From Epiperipatus broadwayi (Eukaryota; Onychophora; Udeonychophora; Euonychophora; Peripatidae), in the NCBI GenBank assembly GCA_028023455.1, contig JAQFVV010000204.1:453501-517500 (forward strand): a DNA stretch of 64,000 bases, written 5' to 3'. Positions 48,831 to 60,790 of this stretch are shown here, piece after piece (within the stretch, counting starts at the first letter, position 1; each line of letters starts with the position of its first letter). A program made the translations under genes and the position numbers. The notes beneath the pieces were generated by a model. That model did no database searches, was not told the DNA's origin, and saw nothing but the letters and a program-made list of their open reading frames with translations.

Positions 48831-49186
48831 TGGAAATTAAGTTAGAGATAGTGAAATACGCTCTGACATTTATGTAAGCAAACGCTTGAAGGTGTTTTTG
48901 GTATAACGCCATCTGTAGTCATAAATACAAGCATATGCAAGTTTTTAACTTGTGTTTTTTGTTTTTCATATATGTACCTTTGAGGTCTTTTCTTGCAATG
49001 ATATATATTGCAGAGACTTCTACTATGTGGTGATGCTGAACTGATATCAGACCCATGTAGCTATCTGGCATGCGATGCTGAGTTTGAAGACATTACGTGT
49101 CTAAAAGATTCACGCTCGCAAGCTGAATAGAAACTGTTTCTTAAACGCTCAGAGTTTGTGTTTTAGATCTAGTTTCTTAATCCTGT

Positions 49187-49230
49187 CCTTCACTGACGAT
49201 AGCAAATAGCTTGAAATCATGATATGAAGG
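49187..49230 (+). ncRNA. Hammerhead ribozyme (satellite, inverted block, unit c)
   Basis: Identical to the motif at 48387, 800 bp downstream. The array ends 44 bp beyond it. Confidence 0.8.
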
Positions 49231-49274
49231 TGGAAATTAAGTTAGAGATAGTGAAATACGCTCTGACGTTTATG

Positions 49275-52243
49275 CACTTTTTATTAGTCCACTCTATTCT
49301 AAAATAAAATTTTGTAAAATTTTAAATTTTGCTAAACCCAGTGACATTTTCTTAGTAAATTAGAAAAAATAACAATGACATATTAGATTATAGGGCTAAA
49401 ACTTGAGTTTAGTTGGTTTAAAATTCATAAAAGATCTGAGAAGTAAAATAATGGACTAACAATATAAATGATAATCTATAAGATTATTATATGCTGAAGA
49501 ACAAACAGTCAACAGTATTTAAAATTAGTAAATCTTGAAATTCAAATTTTTAAAATAAAATGTGTATTTAGACAGATAAGTAACAAGGTGTTGTTTTTTT
49601 TTTCTTGCTATATTTTTTTTTAAAAAAGTTAGATAAATATTCATAAAATATTATTATTTACAAACAGAAAAAGTAATGACTTTTAACTCTGTAACTATAT
49701 ATTGAATATAATTGTAAGCTTCATGTTTAAAATAATGGAATAACTTTATCGTTTTATACTGGGCAAGTCTAAGGTCAATAATTCCCAATAATCTCTAGGA
49801 AGTTAATAGATTGAGGAAATAATCGGAGATGAATAAGATGTGCATATTAAAAGAATATTAACAAATATACTCACTGGAAGAGAACAATAATTGTGCCATG
49901 TTGGAAATGAATTACAGTGAGAAACAAAAGGAAATAGGTAAACACAGTAAATGGTCAGCAAGGACAAATAAAAGAAAGGTAAAACTCTGAGAAACAGCTA
50001 AGTATACATTTTTAAAAGTCAATAGAACTGAATTAATAATAGCTGAAAAGTGCGCATTGCCATTAAGGCTACATATAAAATCCTGATTGCAATAAGTGAT
50101 GAGAGAAGTGATTAACTCTGAGTCACACCGGTGGAAATGTTATTTTTTATAGAGTTTTAATAGAAAAATGTTGAATGATATATATATATTTCATTAAAAT
50201 CATAAGCATGCTATATAGTATAGATGGAAATGTCTGTTATCCCAATGACTTGTGAATTTTGAAACAATCATATTCTTCAGGAAAAGAAAAAAAAGATAAA
50301 AGTGATAATCAGTTTATGCAGTGTGGAACAACCAGAACGCTAGAAAAAGTTAAAGTTATTTTCATACTTTTTAGCTGGTAGTTAAAAAGAGAATTTGTTC
50401 CAAATGTTTATGTCTTAATCTCCGAGTTGTTAGTACAAGAGGGGGGACTAAATCAATTAATAAGTGAATTAATTCAAGTGCTTATATCAGTATTTATTGA
50501 AAAGTTATGTTGTTATTAAATATTATTAGTGATTTAAATGATCAAATATCAATATCCTAGAATGAAATGTATAGTAGTATATTTAACACTCTATATATAT
50601 GATTAAGAGGGTGATGTGTGTTTACATATACTTATTGATAAACAACAATGATATTTTCTTATGGGAAATATCAAGATATTAATTTTTTTTTCTTGTAAAC
50701 ATCCAGAGTTATAACAATCTTTTCTCAATTGTTTTATATTGTTACTTTATCACCAGATATACAACATTTTAATAATTATTATTTTAAAGTTTGAAATAAA
50801 AGACCCTGCATTTAGAAAAAGGGGAGAATGATAGTTTAATAAAAAAATTGGATGTGTGCTATATAGGCTTATACATGGGAGTAAATATCCCAACCTACTA
50901 TGGGAGATTATTAGTTTTGTTTCATTTTAAACACTCCGAATATTAATTTTCCATTGTTATTGTAAATGTTTATAAATCATTTTATTATAACAGTTATTTT
51001 AAATTACTTATTAATGGGAATGTTTATTGTAATTATTTGTAATTAATGTTATTAAAATTATTGACTTGAAAGTTACTCATTATCACAGCATCAGGTGAAC
51101 CCAAAATGTACAGGTTGAAATTAAAATGAGAAATCAATTCCGTTTAGAGCAATCTAATAGTTTTAATAAGCACACATCTCTTAATAAAGATTTTTACCTG
51201 CTACATGCTGCCTTGATCCTGTAGGTCATTAATGACATTGCCAATTATTAAGGTGTGTCTATTAATATGAAATTAAATGATAAGTTAATTACCAGTGAAA
51301 ATATTAGTGTTACTTACAGTTTAGCTAACAATATTATTTTAATAATAAGTATTAATGAACATAAATATAAAGCCGATTATAGATTTAAATTATAAGCCTT
51401 TCTTAATCTGTGCACTACCCATGGAAATCCGTAAAATCCCTTTTGATATTCCATAGGTAGTATGAAGAATTAATAAAATTAAAGATTATCCTGAGATCTC
51501 CTTATTGTAGAGTTATTTTATGATTATTTCCAATCTTAATTATCAAAAATAATAGGAACCAAAGTTATCTGTAATTATATAACAGAATAATTTAATGAGT
51601 GATTTAATTAAAACTTAATAGTTATAGATATGATATGATATATTAGATATTATTGTTATCCATGAGAATAAGGAGGAGTACCTTGGTATTCTCATGCTGT
51701 TGAACAAATATTTTGTATTTATTTAATGTCAAGGGGATGTGATCTGTTCATAGGTAAACGAGTCTCATATTGATTATATTTAGAATACGTCTTATTTTAG
51801 AAATGTTTAATCGTGTAAAAGTAAATTGGAAAAAATAATAGCCTTACCTAAATTCAATTATTATAGTTAAAGAGAATGGTTGGGAAATAGTAAGTCTGTT
51901 AATAGTACCTAGCCAGAGTTCAAGTAGGGCCTAATGTAGGAGCTTGGCAACTCTGCTTAGGGTCATACCACCTATAGACAGGCCACTATATATATAATTA
52001 TCCAAGATATATATATATATATATAATTATCCAAGATAATAAAGCCAATTACTAAAGGCTTTAATAAGTTTATAAATGAGCTATCAACAATCTCAACCTG
52101 TAGGCAAGGCAATTTTAATGTCTGTATAAACATATCAGATCACAGATAAAGGAGATACCACCTTTATTGTTAAAGGAGGGTTGCCTTGACTATAGGTTAA
52201 GATTGTTGACAGCTTAAGGATTAGTTGTTATAATAGTAAGTTT

Positions 52244-52274
<31 letters not shown>

Positions 52275-52440
52275 CAAATAGAAATTCATATAACATCACA
52301 ACACTAGCCAAAAATAAAATTTTACTAAAATCACTAGTATAGCATTAGGTAGTATTATATATATATATATATTAATTCTAATATTGTCACGGATAAAAGA
52401 TGTCACATTATTATTACTATTTGTGGAATATTCCGTGTAG
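49275..52440. other. Gene-free stretch with a hairpin and microsatellites
   Basis: No credible gene. It contains TA tracts near 52000, a (TA)n(TG)n tract at 52243-52274 and the hairpin at 52078-52218. Composition resembles 6-10.5 kb (more G and purine runs). Confidence 0.4.
52078..52218. repeat. Inverted repeat with ~36-bp arms
   Basis: The left arm agctatcaacaatct and following bases (52080-52115) pair with 52178-52215, leaving a loop of about 65 nt. A few mismatches. Function unknown, possibly a small foldback element. Confidence 0.7.
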
Positions 52441-52451
52441 TGAAAAAGCTA

Positions 52452-52497
52452 AATGCTGATGTTTCAGTACAATATCAAGTACCTTCCTCAGAGCGTC
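52452..52497 (-). ncRNA. Hammerhead ribozyme-like motif at the PLE 3' end (family C)
   Basis: Minus strand: short stem I (GCU with AGC), core CUGAGGA (52491-52485), stem II AG-UAC/GUACU with one bulged G and loop UUGAUAUU, core GAA, and minimal stem III (one A-U pair) with triplet AUC. Hammerheads with a very short stem III are known from PLEs and may work as dimers. The UGA of the upstream endonuclease frame is the same UGA as in the ribozyme core. Confidence 0.6.
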
Positions 52498-52846
52498 CTC
52501 TTTCTCAAATCATAAGAATGCATGTGAGATTTAAAATCGTTTTTATCATTTTCTTTCTCCTCATATTTAAATTCTATTGGTTGAGAAGTTTTAAAATTTA
52601 TTTTCTCTTCCAATAGCTTCTTCCAAATGTTGTTAATCTTTTTTAATTCACACCTTTCATTTATGCTCTTGGGCCTTTTAAAAATCTTGATAGCTTCTCT
52701 TAGCAATCTCTGGTCATATTGTTCAATTTTTGCTAAAATATTTGTTTTTTCAAAATTGATATCATGATTTGTTAATTTATATGAGAATAAATAGCTGATG
52801 AATTGGATTTTTCTCTCACTGCCATAATGTGTTCTTCCTTTATATG

Positions 52847-52868
<22 letters not shown>
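52488..52868 (-). pseudogene. Penelope-like element, 3' end of the GIY-YIG endonuclease
   Basis: The minus-strand frame of 126 codons begins in a (CA)n microsatellite. From residue ~33 it has the PLE endonuclease tail: Asn-His-Asp-Ile-Asn-Phe, an Ile-Leu-Ala block, Arg-Glu-Ala-Ile-Lys-Ile with the catalytic-type Glu, Asn-Glu-Arg, and Ile-Trp-Lys. The upstream Tyr-Ile-Gly and the whole RT are lost where the microsatellite starts. It differs clearly from the PLE at 3-6 kb, so it is another lineage. The stop codon lies in the hammerhead core at 52485-52491. Confidence 0.7.

Positions 52869-52896
<28 letters not shown>
52847..52896. repeat. (AC)n(AT)n compound microsatellite
   Basis: About 12 AC then 13 AT repeats, marking the broken 5' side of the PLE fragment. 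Confidence 0.95.
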
Positions 52897-52900
<4 letters not shown>

Positions 52901-53589
52901 TGTGAATGTTTAGGTGGTTACTGGTTGGAAACTAATTATATATATATAAAGAGATTGTGTATAAATTGGAAATTAAAAATCTTGTGTCTTTTGACAGATG
53001 ATTTGAAATTTTTTCAATCTTTCAGATAGATTTTTCTTATCACTGTATATGTGATATATATTGATTATAAACTCTAAAACATTATTAATAAAAAGTTAAT
53101 AAAAATCTTTTATATTTCTAACGTTTTTTTATTAATAAAATTGTTTTTTTCTAATATTATAAAAGTCAAAAAACAAAAAAATTAACATTGTTTTAATAAT
53201 TTTTCAATTTTCTCAGTCTAATTTTATGTCATTTTTCTTTAAAATCTAAACATATATTAATGGGATTTTTATAAAAATTAAACTGTTTCTAGCTATATGA
53301 TTTATTAAATTTGGCTTTTTAGCTTACTTCATTTTTGTTGATATAATTTATTTCTAACAAATAAATCATTTCTTTTATTTTCTCAATCCTAGTTTTATAT
53401 TATATGCTTTTATATTAATTTGCTCTACCTGTGTATGTTTTTGTTTGTACGAACACACTTTCTGTGTGTGTTTCTGTCTATGTGTTCACATTTTTTAATT
53501 TTGTTCTGGTTGAGATTTTCTTTTGTTTTTTTTTAGTTTAAACCATTTTTTGTTTTTAATAAAAAAAGTTTGATAAGAAGAGGATTTAA

Positions 53590-54265
53590 CCCTTTCAACG
53601 ATTATTATTTAATTGGCCAAATGAGTTAAAAATCAAAACTTGTAATTGGCCAACTCACAACTTTAACAAAATCTATTGTTAAAATAGATCACTTTTAATA
53701 ATATAAATACATTAGTTTCGTTTGTAAAAAGTATATTACTGAATTGTCAGATTATGAAACAAACGAAAGTCTTTTCAAAAATAAAATTTGATTTATAATT
53801 TAAAAAATATTCAATTGCGGTGAAATAAAAGTAACCGCTATTCAACCAACCAAAAAAGATTGCGTCAGCAATCTTTTTTTTTTCACTTTAACGTTATGAT
53901 CAATATGTAGCAATAAATAAATAATTCTTGGTAATATCTTAACTATTTTTCTAAAATAATTTGATTTTTAGTATTATTTTATCAATAATAATTTGTAATT
54001 CAATTCAAATATTGTTTAAAATGTTGTAAACATTCGTTTATAATTTTCGTAATAAAAATCAAAACAAACGTAACTTTTTATTTTTTGGCAGCCATTTCCC
54101 TTTCTGACAGAAGTGGGACAGCCAATAAGATTCAAGAAAAGTTGGTGAGGAGGTGGTGCTTTGGTTTTGTTTGACATATATGGTCATTTTTATTGATTTT
54201 TTACTTGTAAAATAAATCTGAAGAGGGCACCATCTTACAGAACTTTTGATTTTCTTTCGAATGAC
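53590..54265 (+). repeat. Dispersed ~650-bp repeat, copy 2 (with 29150-29800)
   Basis: Same block order as copy 1, same strand. It contains a local hairpin near 53860 (aaaagattgc/gcaatctttt) absent from copy 1. Non-coding. Confidence 0.65.
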
Positions 54266-57200
54266 ATATTCTATGTATACGTGGGATAAAAAGTAGCCGA
54301 TTTAGAGTGATGTCAAATCTTCTCGTTTTTAGATGAGTCATGCATTCAAGGAGTTTGTACATTATGTTTATATTGTTGTCCTAGACAGTCTCTTTCAGGT
54401 GGCTCAATAACAATTATTTTGAGAATAATTTGTCAGATACATTTTGCCTATAATATAAAACTTTTATAATCATACTTTAATTTTAGAAAATAAAGTAGTA
54501 GTATGTCAAGGTAATTAAATTTAGTGCTTTTTAGGTTTAATTATTTTTGCTTTTAATAAAAACAACTTGATAACTTAAAGATTTAATAAATTGTTTTTGT
54601 TCTGAAGTTTCTGCATTATATCTATGTTGTTGTCTTAATTAGTATTTTTCACATCTTATTGTTAAATTGTAATTTTTGGCAGATTTTTTTTGTTTATGAC
54701 TAAAAAGTAAAAAAATAAAATAATAAGTAATTTTATGTAAACAATACTAGCCAAAAAATAAATAAATAAATATAAAAAATGAATTTCAGTTAATTTGCCA
54801 TTCATAAAAAATATCAGAGATCTTAATAATATAGACTTGATATAAAACAATTGAAAATTTCTGGAATATTGTTGTTTCATAAAAGCATTTGATGGTTTTT
54901 TTTTTCATTTCTATGATGTATTTGAATCTCAAATGTCCTTTTGAAATGACAATATTTCTGCAATTTCCAATTGTTTTATAATAAGTCTAGATTCTTAGAT
55001 CTCTGATATTTTCCAAGAAACTGAGATTGTTTTTTCTACTTTTTAGTCAGATTACTTTGTTATTTTTGTACTTTTTAATTGGCTAATACTGCTTACAAAA
55101 AGCATTATTTAAAAAAAAAAAAACTTTTTTTACATATCATTTTATCCTTCATTACAGTTATTGATGCATTTTTCTTATACAATCCACATATTATTTTTAA
55201 TTATTTTTAGAAGACTACCTTAGAAGGATTTTTGATTAAATTCAAAATATAACACAATTTTTTTTTGAGTTACTTACTTTTATATTAGAGACATAATAAT
55301 TCAATAATTTTATTACATTAATTTTGTTTATTTTTAAATCAATTTTATATAAAAGTAATATTTATCAATAAATGGATAATACCAAGTTGACATAATATTA
55401 AAATTATTAGATTACATATAATTACTGGTTTATAACATACCAGAATTTGTTGAGAGAAGTTGTTTATGACTTAGGGGAGCCAAATGAAACTTTTTTGGGA
55501 AATTACATCATTCTACAAGTTACAGAGACAATTGATTTAGTGTGAAAAAAACTACCACCTGGAGCAAATGGGATGTAGAATAAAGAACTTTCCTACAAAA
55601 ACTTTTAAAATAAAACTTTCTGAAAAATAATAAAATTTCAGCTATATATTTTTTATTATGTATTCATACTTTCCTTTTTAAAAAAACTTTCAGAGATAAT
55701 AGGTTTACTGACCAGGTAAAACAATTTTAATAATATTATTTTATGTGCACATACAGTACCATGTGTAAATGTTTGAAAAATTAGATAGTTAGTACATATT
55801 ATATTGTTTATGTTTCAACTGATGAAAATAAACTAAAGAGTCTCATTGTTGTAGGTAACTGAAATGCTTGGGATGATAATAACATTTTGCCTACTCTATT
55901 TATCCAAAGATTTATTTGAGTTTATAAAAGCTTTAATGTAACATTTATTTATAAAACTATTTGCAACAGCTTCATGATTGATGTTATAATTTGATATGAG
56001 TCATTTAAAGTATTAATGTCAATTGCTTGTTAATATTATTTGTTAGCAACATAAACAAAATTGGATGATTTTTCACTTAATCAGTTTCCATTAATTATCT
56101 TATTTATTCACTTACATCACTCACAGTCACATTATTCTTACTATTATTATTTTAAACCCTGAGGTCATTACTCATTTATTGTTTTAAATATTTTAAATTA
56201 TCTATAGTGTTGCCTTCTATATGTAAAATTAAAAATAATCAATTTAAAACAAAATTAAGGAATGAAATCTGGATTGATGCATTAAATAATATTTTTATTT
56301 ATAGTGAACTGTCTATTTCAATTTTATTTTAAATTGATTATTTTCAATTGTTTTAAATATATGTGCATTTAATAAAATTATCATTAGACTTTAAATATAC
56401 ATTATTGTAGAGCCTTGATTTCGATTAATATTTATAAATAATTTTACAGATTTTATACTCATTAGTTTCATTCAATAAAGTTCAAATAGAATATTAAGAG
56501 AGTCTCAACATATAAATCCATATTATAGAAAATTGGCATCATGAACTTAGAGGGCATCCCTTTTGCCCATATGTATCATTACAAAATATATCCATAATTT
56601 ATTAGTAAAAATCACACTACAGAAATGAATTAGTATTAAAAATTGTTACAATGTTATTTTTTACTCCAAGAACTTAGGACCTTTTGTAGTCATGACACAA
56701 TTATTCTCTATAAGAATGCTGGTATTTACTTCAATAGTTATGTATTTTTTAATTTTTTTTATCTATAACTGGGAATTCAACCAATTGGTTTTCCATAATA
56801 ATACATGTTACTCATATGGTGGGTTGCAAGAAAGCTCACATCGTTGTCTGATACCATTTATAATATTAAAAGCATAAAATGGAATTGAATTTGATATATT
56901 ATTATGAATAATTACAATAGATGAATAAATGAAATCTTAAACTGAATCCAACAAAATATCGTAAAATATACTGAAAAAACATAACACATAAAGTGGATGA
57001 ATGAAATGAAGAAATCTTGCTGAAGTGATTTAGAGAAGAGAAGTTGTGGAATAAAAAATCTACAATACATATAAAGAAATCTTCATAATGATAATTTTAT
57101 GTATTTATTATCATTATATATAAAAATGTATGTAATACTTTCATATCATATCATAGAGCACACCAATTAGTCTCTTGTTATATGATGTTACAATTAATAT

Positions 57201-60200
57201 ATAGGGGGAAATTTTTTTTTTTTGATTTTATTATAAAATAGTAATACAAATTAAAAATTAATTTTGTACAAAATATTTATCTACAAAAGTAGTGTAATAA
57301 AATAATTTGACTTCTAACAAAATCTGGTCTTAAAAATACATTAATGATGACAATATTATAAGAAAAAAGTCATAGTATTAAAGAAATATATCAAATTATA
57401 AAAATAACAAGTTTAAATAAAAATAAATTAAAAAACAATCAAATAATACATATATTTTTGCAAAAAAAAAATTAAATTAAAACAATAACATCAGACAAAG
57501 CTTATGTATAATGTAGTTAATGATTTTTACCAATATTCTGAATAATAAAATACTAGTCATATATAGAGAGGCATCATTTAATCTTTTTTGCTCAAAACCA
57601 AGATTTGAATTGCGTGTTTTTTAATAACGCTATTTTTTAGATAGTAGATTTTAAAATTTTGAAAAGCTTTTTTTTAAATAGCAAATAAGTTAAATATTTT
57701 TTAAAAAAAAAAATTGCATAAAACTACCTCAAGCAAAATAGTATTCTCACTAAAATGATTTTTTTTTTTAAAAAAAAAGTAATTTCCTACAAGGATAGAT
57801 TAATAAACTTGAAAAAAATCTTAAACTGCTTTATGAGGAGGAACATAATTTAAAAGTATTTTGATTGTCTTTTCAAAATAAAAAGATATAGATTGATAAA
57901 AATGTATTTACATGTCAAAATGTTGTTTTGTTTGTAATCTGGAAGATAGAAATACGATATTGTAGTTATATAAAAAGGGATAAAAGATTAAAGAACGAAA
58001 GAATACGTTAAAGGGTATGTAATAAAAAAAGAAAGCAATATTGCGAATTATCTTTAACAGTAAGGGAGGTGATAAAAAAATAAGCATGTGATTTGAATAT
58101 GAAAAACGTAAAATATTTTAATTAAAATATATAATAATAATAATATTTTTGCAAAACACACACCTTCAATATAATTATATAAAAGATTTGATTATTATGC
58201 ATTAACCGCAAACGACTTTTTAAACTTCTGTTAAAAGTTTTTTTTTCCTACAAAGATAATCACTGTTAATAATATATATATATCTTCATCATCTATGAAT
58301 ATGTACATATAAATATGAAAGAATAGGTGCATTGTGTATAGAACGGGATTAATCAATAGATGTCTTTAAAGATGCCCATCGATTTTAATATGGCATGATT
58401 GTAAACAGAATAAAAAATCATTTTTATACAGTTATAAATTGTATACAAAACGTCAAATATTTCTATAATAAAAGTTTATACAACATAAATATTAGTATTA
58501 TATAAAAAATTTCAAATTATTATTAACAAATATAACACATCTCATTTAAACTCTATTGTATCCAACTATCTTTCATGTAAAAATTTAGACTATTCATTCT
58601 CATACTATATGTATTGAAGAAATAAAAAAACTTGATTAAAGTTTGTGATGAAACACATAATATTTGGATATTACAATAAACTGTAATATAAATGTAGCAA
58701 TCAAAAACTATTATTAATGATGTTCCTATGTTACTACTTGTTCATAGCATTTTAGTTTTTTTTTTTTTTTTGCAGGAGTCCTTTTCAAGCAGAAAAAATA
58801 TACAAAAACATATATACCAATCTATATATTGAGGCTTTTGAATAGATTGTTATGCAATGAAAGCATATTAGCAAAATTGATCAAGTAACATTACTTGATG
58901 TAGATAGCTTAATTACACATAGTTAAGTATAAAATTAAACTGCACAGAAATCAGGTAAATAAAATTGTTTACATTCATTAATATATTGCAAAAATTATAT
59001 TAAAACAAAATTTTGTATTTATCATATATTCAAGCAAATATTAAATTTATTGTAATTTAAATTTTTTCAATTTCATTTCGATTTCTGAAGATAAATTATT
59101 AACTTGTAAATTTTGAAAATTCTTTTAGAAATTGAATAATGATTTGAAATATGATTATTATTCTTTTTTTATAATGCATGACATATTTTAGTGCAAGAAT
59201 GTATTACAAATAATAAAATAAAATTGAAATGATTAAAATTTGAAATTGCATTTGCTTATATGTCTTTGTTAAAATTGACAAAATGCCAAATAAATGTAAC
59301 AAATACATAGCATAGTTCTTTAGTTTATTTTTAATAACTAAAAACAGCATTTAATAAAATCATGTATAGAAGTCATGGCTGACGATAGTTTTGCTGCCTC
59401 TACTCAAAATAAAACATTTAGAAAGCAGTGGCAACTGTTATTGATAATGTTCATACTGATGTAGCTTATATAAAATTTGAAGTTTGATTATTTATACTTG
59501 TAACTCTGTATAAAAAAATTAGTTCTTTGGCTTAAGTTATTTATGATTATAATTATAATTCAAGACTCATTTCGTTCTATTAAAGTACTAATTATTTGGT
59601 ATTGATGATGAGATTATTTATGTTATTGCTGGACAAATAGCATCAAAATAGGAATTCAACAAACAACTTCTACTTTTATTGGCTGAATTTGTGTAAAATC
59701 ATAGAAATTTTGACAGCTAATAAAATGAAGTGGAAAATCAATGAAATAAAGAATTACACTTGAAAGATGAATAAAGAAGAAAGAAGTTTGCCTTTTCAAC
59801 TATGTGTGAAATAAAATGCATATCTTTTTCATCTGAAAAAGTAACCAAATAATTGTAGTCTTTAATATTTTTTTTAAATTTGGAGCTGAAAGAAAGATGA
59901 TACTTTTCTATAACAATGTAAACTATTTTGAAAAGTTTAAAGTTAGTTATTTTTATATTAATTTTTTTTTATAAAAATAAATAAACTTTGAAAAATTAAA
60001 TTTACAACTTTTCAGCAACACTTTATTTTTTGACACTTTTTATTAACTATTCAACCACTGAAATAAAAAATGGCAAAATTTATTACTTAATTAAAAATTA
60101 AGATTGATCAAATAGTCATATATATTAGATTAGGAATCAGAAAACTCTTTCATTTAAATATTTGTAATAAGTAGCAATCAGGAAAAAATAAAGTAAAAGA

Positions 60201-60680
60201 AACACATTTGAATTATTTATTAGACATGATTTTAAAACTCACAGTAGAAAATATGTTCATAATAAGATAATAATAGCATATACATATAAATTTATAATCA
60301 TTAATTGACAAAGTTATGTAGAAAATTTAATTATATGATATTAATTTTATAAAAATAAAAAAAATGAATAGAACACATGACATTGTTTTTGTAATATTTG
60401 ATCTTCCAAATTAAAAAAAAAAATCAATGACTGCAAATTTAGTGCTAACTTGAAAAAACAGAATGGCATAACATCATAAATTTTAATCATATTTCATTAT
60501 ATTTAAATAAAAAAAAAATTAATAAGTAATATTTTTATTTATTAGAAACTTATAGATATTGTTTTTCAATTACTTATTTAAAAGGTAAGCAGATTTTAAA
60601 GGAATTTTTTTATTTTACAACAAAATTACTTTCATGGTGAGGAAGATGGGTATTCTCAATTTTACATACACAGTAATTTT
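54266..60680. other. Gene-free AT-rich stretch
   Basis: No coding frame, RNA gene or repeat family that I can support. Homopolymer runs and short TA tracts only. Open frames at 54662 and 56692 follow base composition. Confidence 0.5.
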
Positions 60681-60694
60681 GTTGTTAAAATAGT

Positions 60695-60790
60695 CAAGCA
60701 TTATTAGCCGAGAGGTCATCGCAACCACCTTGCAAGCAAGTAGTTGGTTGCAGACGGTTGTGGGTTTGCATCCTGGCTGATGCTATGACA
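60695..60790 (+). other. tRNA-like sequence (SINE head or tRNA pseudogene, Leu/Ser type)
   Basis: An isolated GC-richer island. It has an A-box-like TTAGCCGAGAGG (60708), a possible anticodon arm around ccttgcaag, a long variable-arm-like ggttgcagacgg, and a B-box-like GTGGGTTTGCATCC (60760). The end ggctgatgc partly pairs with the start gcattattagcc. Class II tRNA shape, but the acceptor stem is imperfect, so it is probably a relic. Confidence 0.5.

Larger units (their letters stand above)
47361..49274. repeat. 400-bp hammerhead satellite in two inverted blocks (family A)
   Basis: Left block: units at 47365, 47765 and 48164 (period 400, 400, 399), the third cut at about 48272. Right block: the same unit in opposite orientation from 48272 to 49274, about 2.5 units, period 400. 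Copies are about 97-99% alike. The blocks join at 48272-48274 through a GCG shared by both sequences. Five units contain an intact or near-intact hammerhead ribozyme, on the minus strand at left and the plus strand at right. It is non-coding: the 64-codon frame at 48136 crosses the inversion joint. The unit also has hairpins (caagt/acttg and tgcaat/attgca). Confidence 0.92.

Noticed and set aside
47361-49274. CRISPR-like array
   Set aside because: Repeats are 400 bp long, adjoining without variable spacers, and the genome is eukaryotic.
59345-59400. CTGACGA at about 59379, possible hammerhead core
   Set aside because: No GAAA at a workable distance and no stem II.
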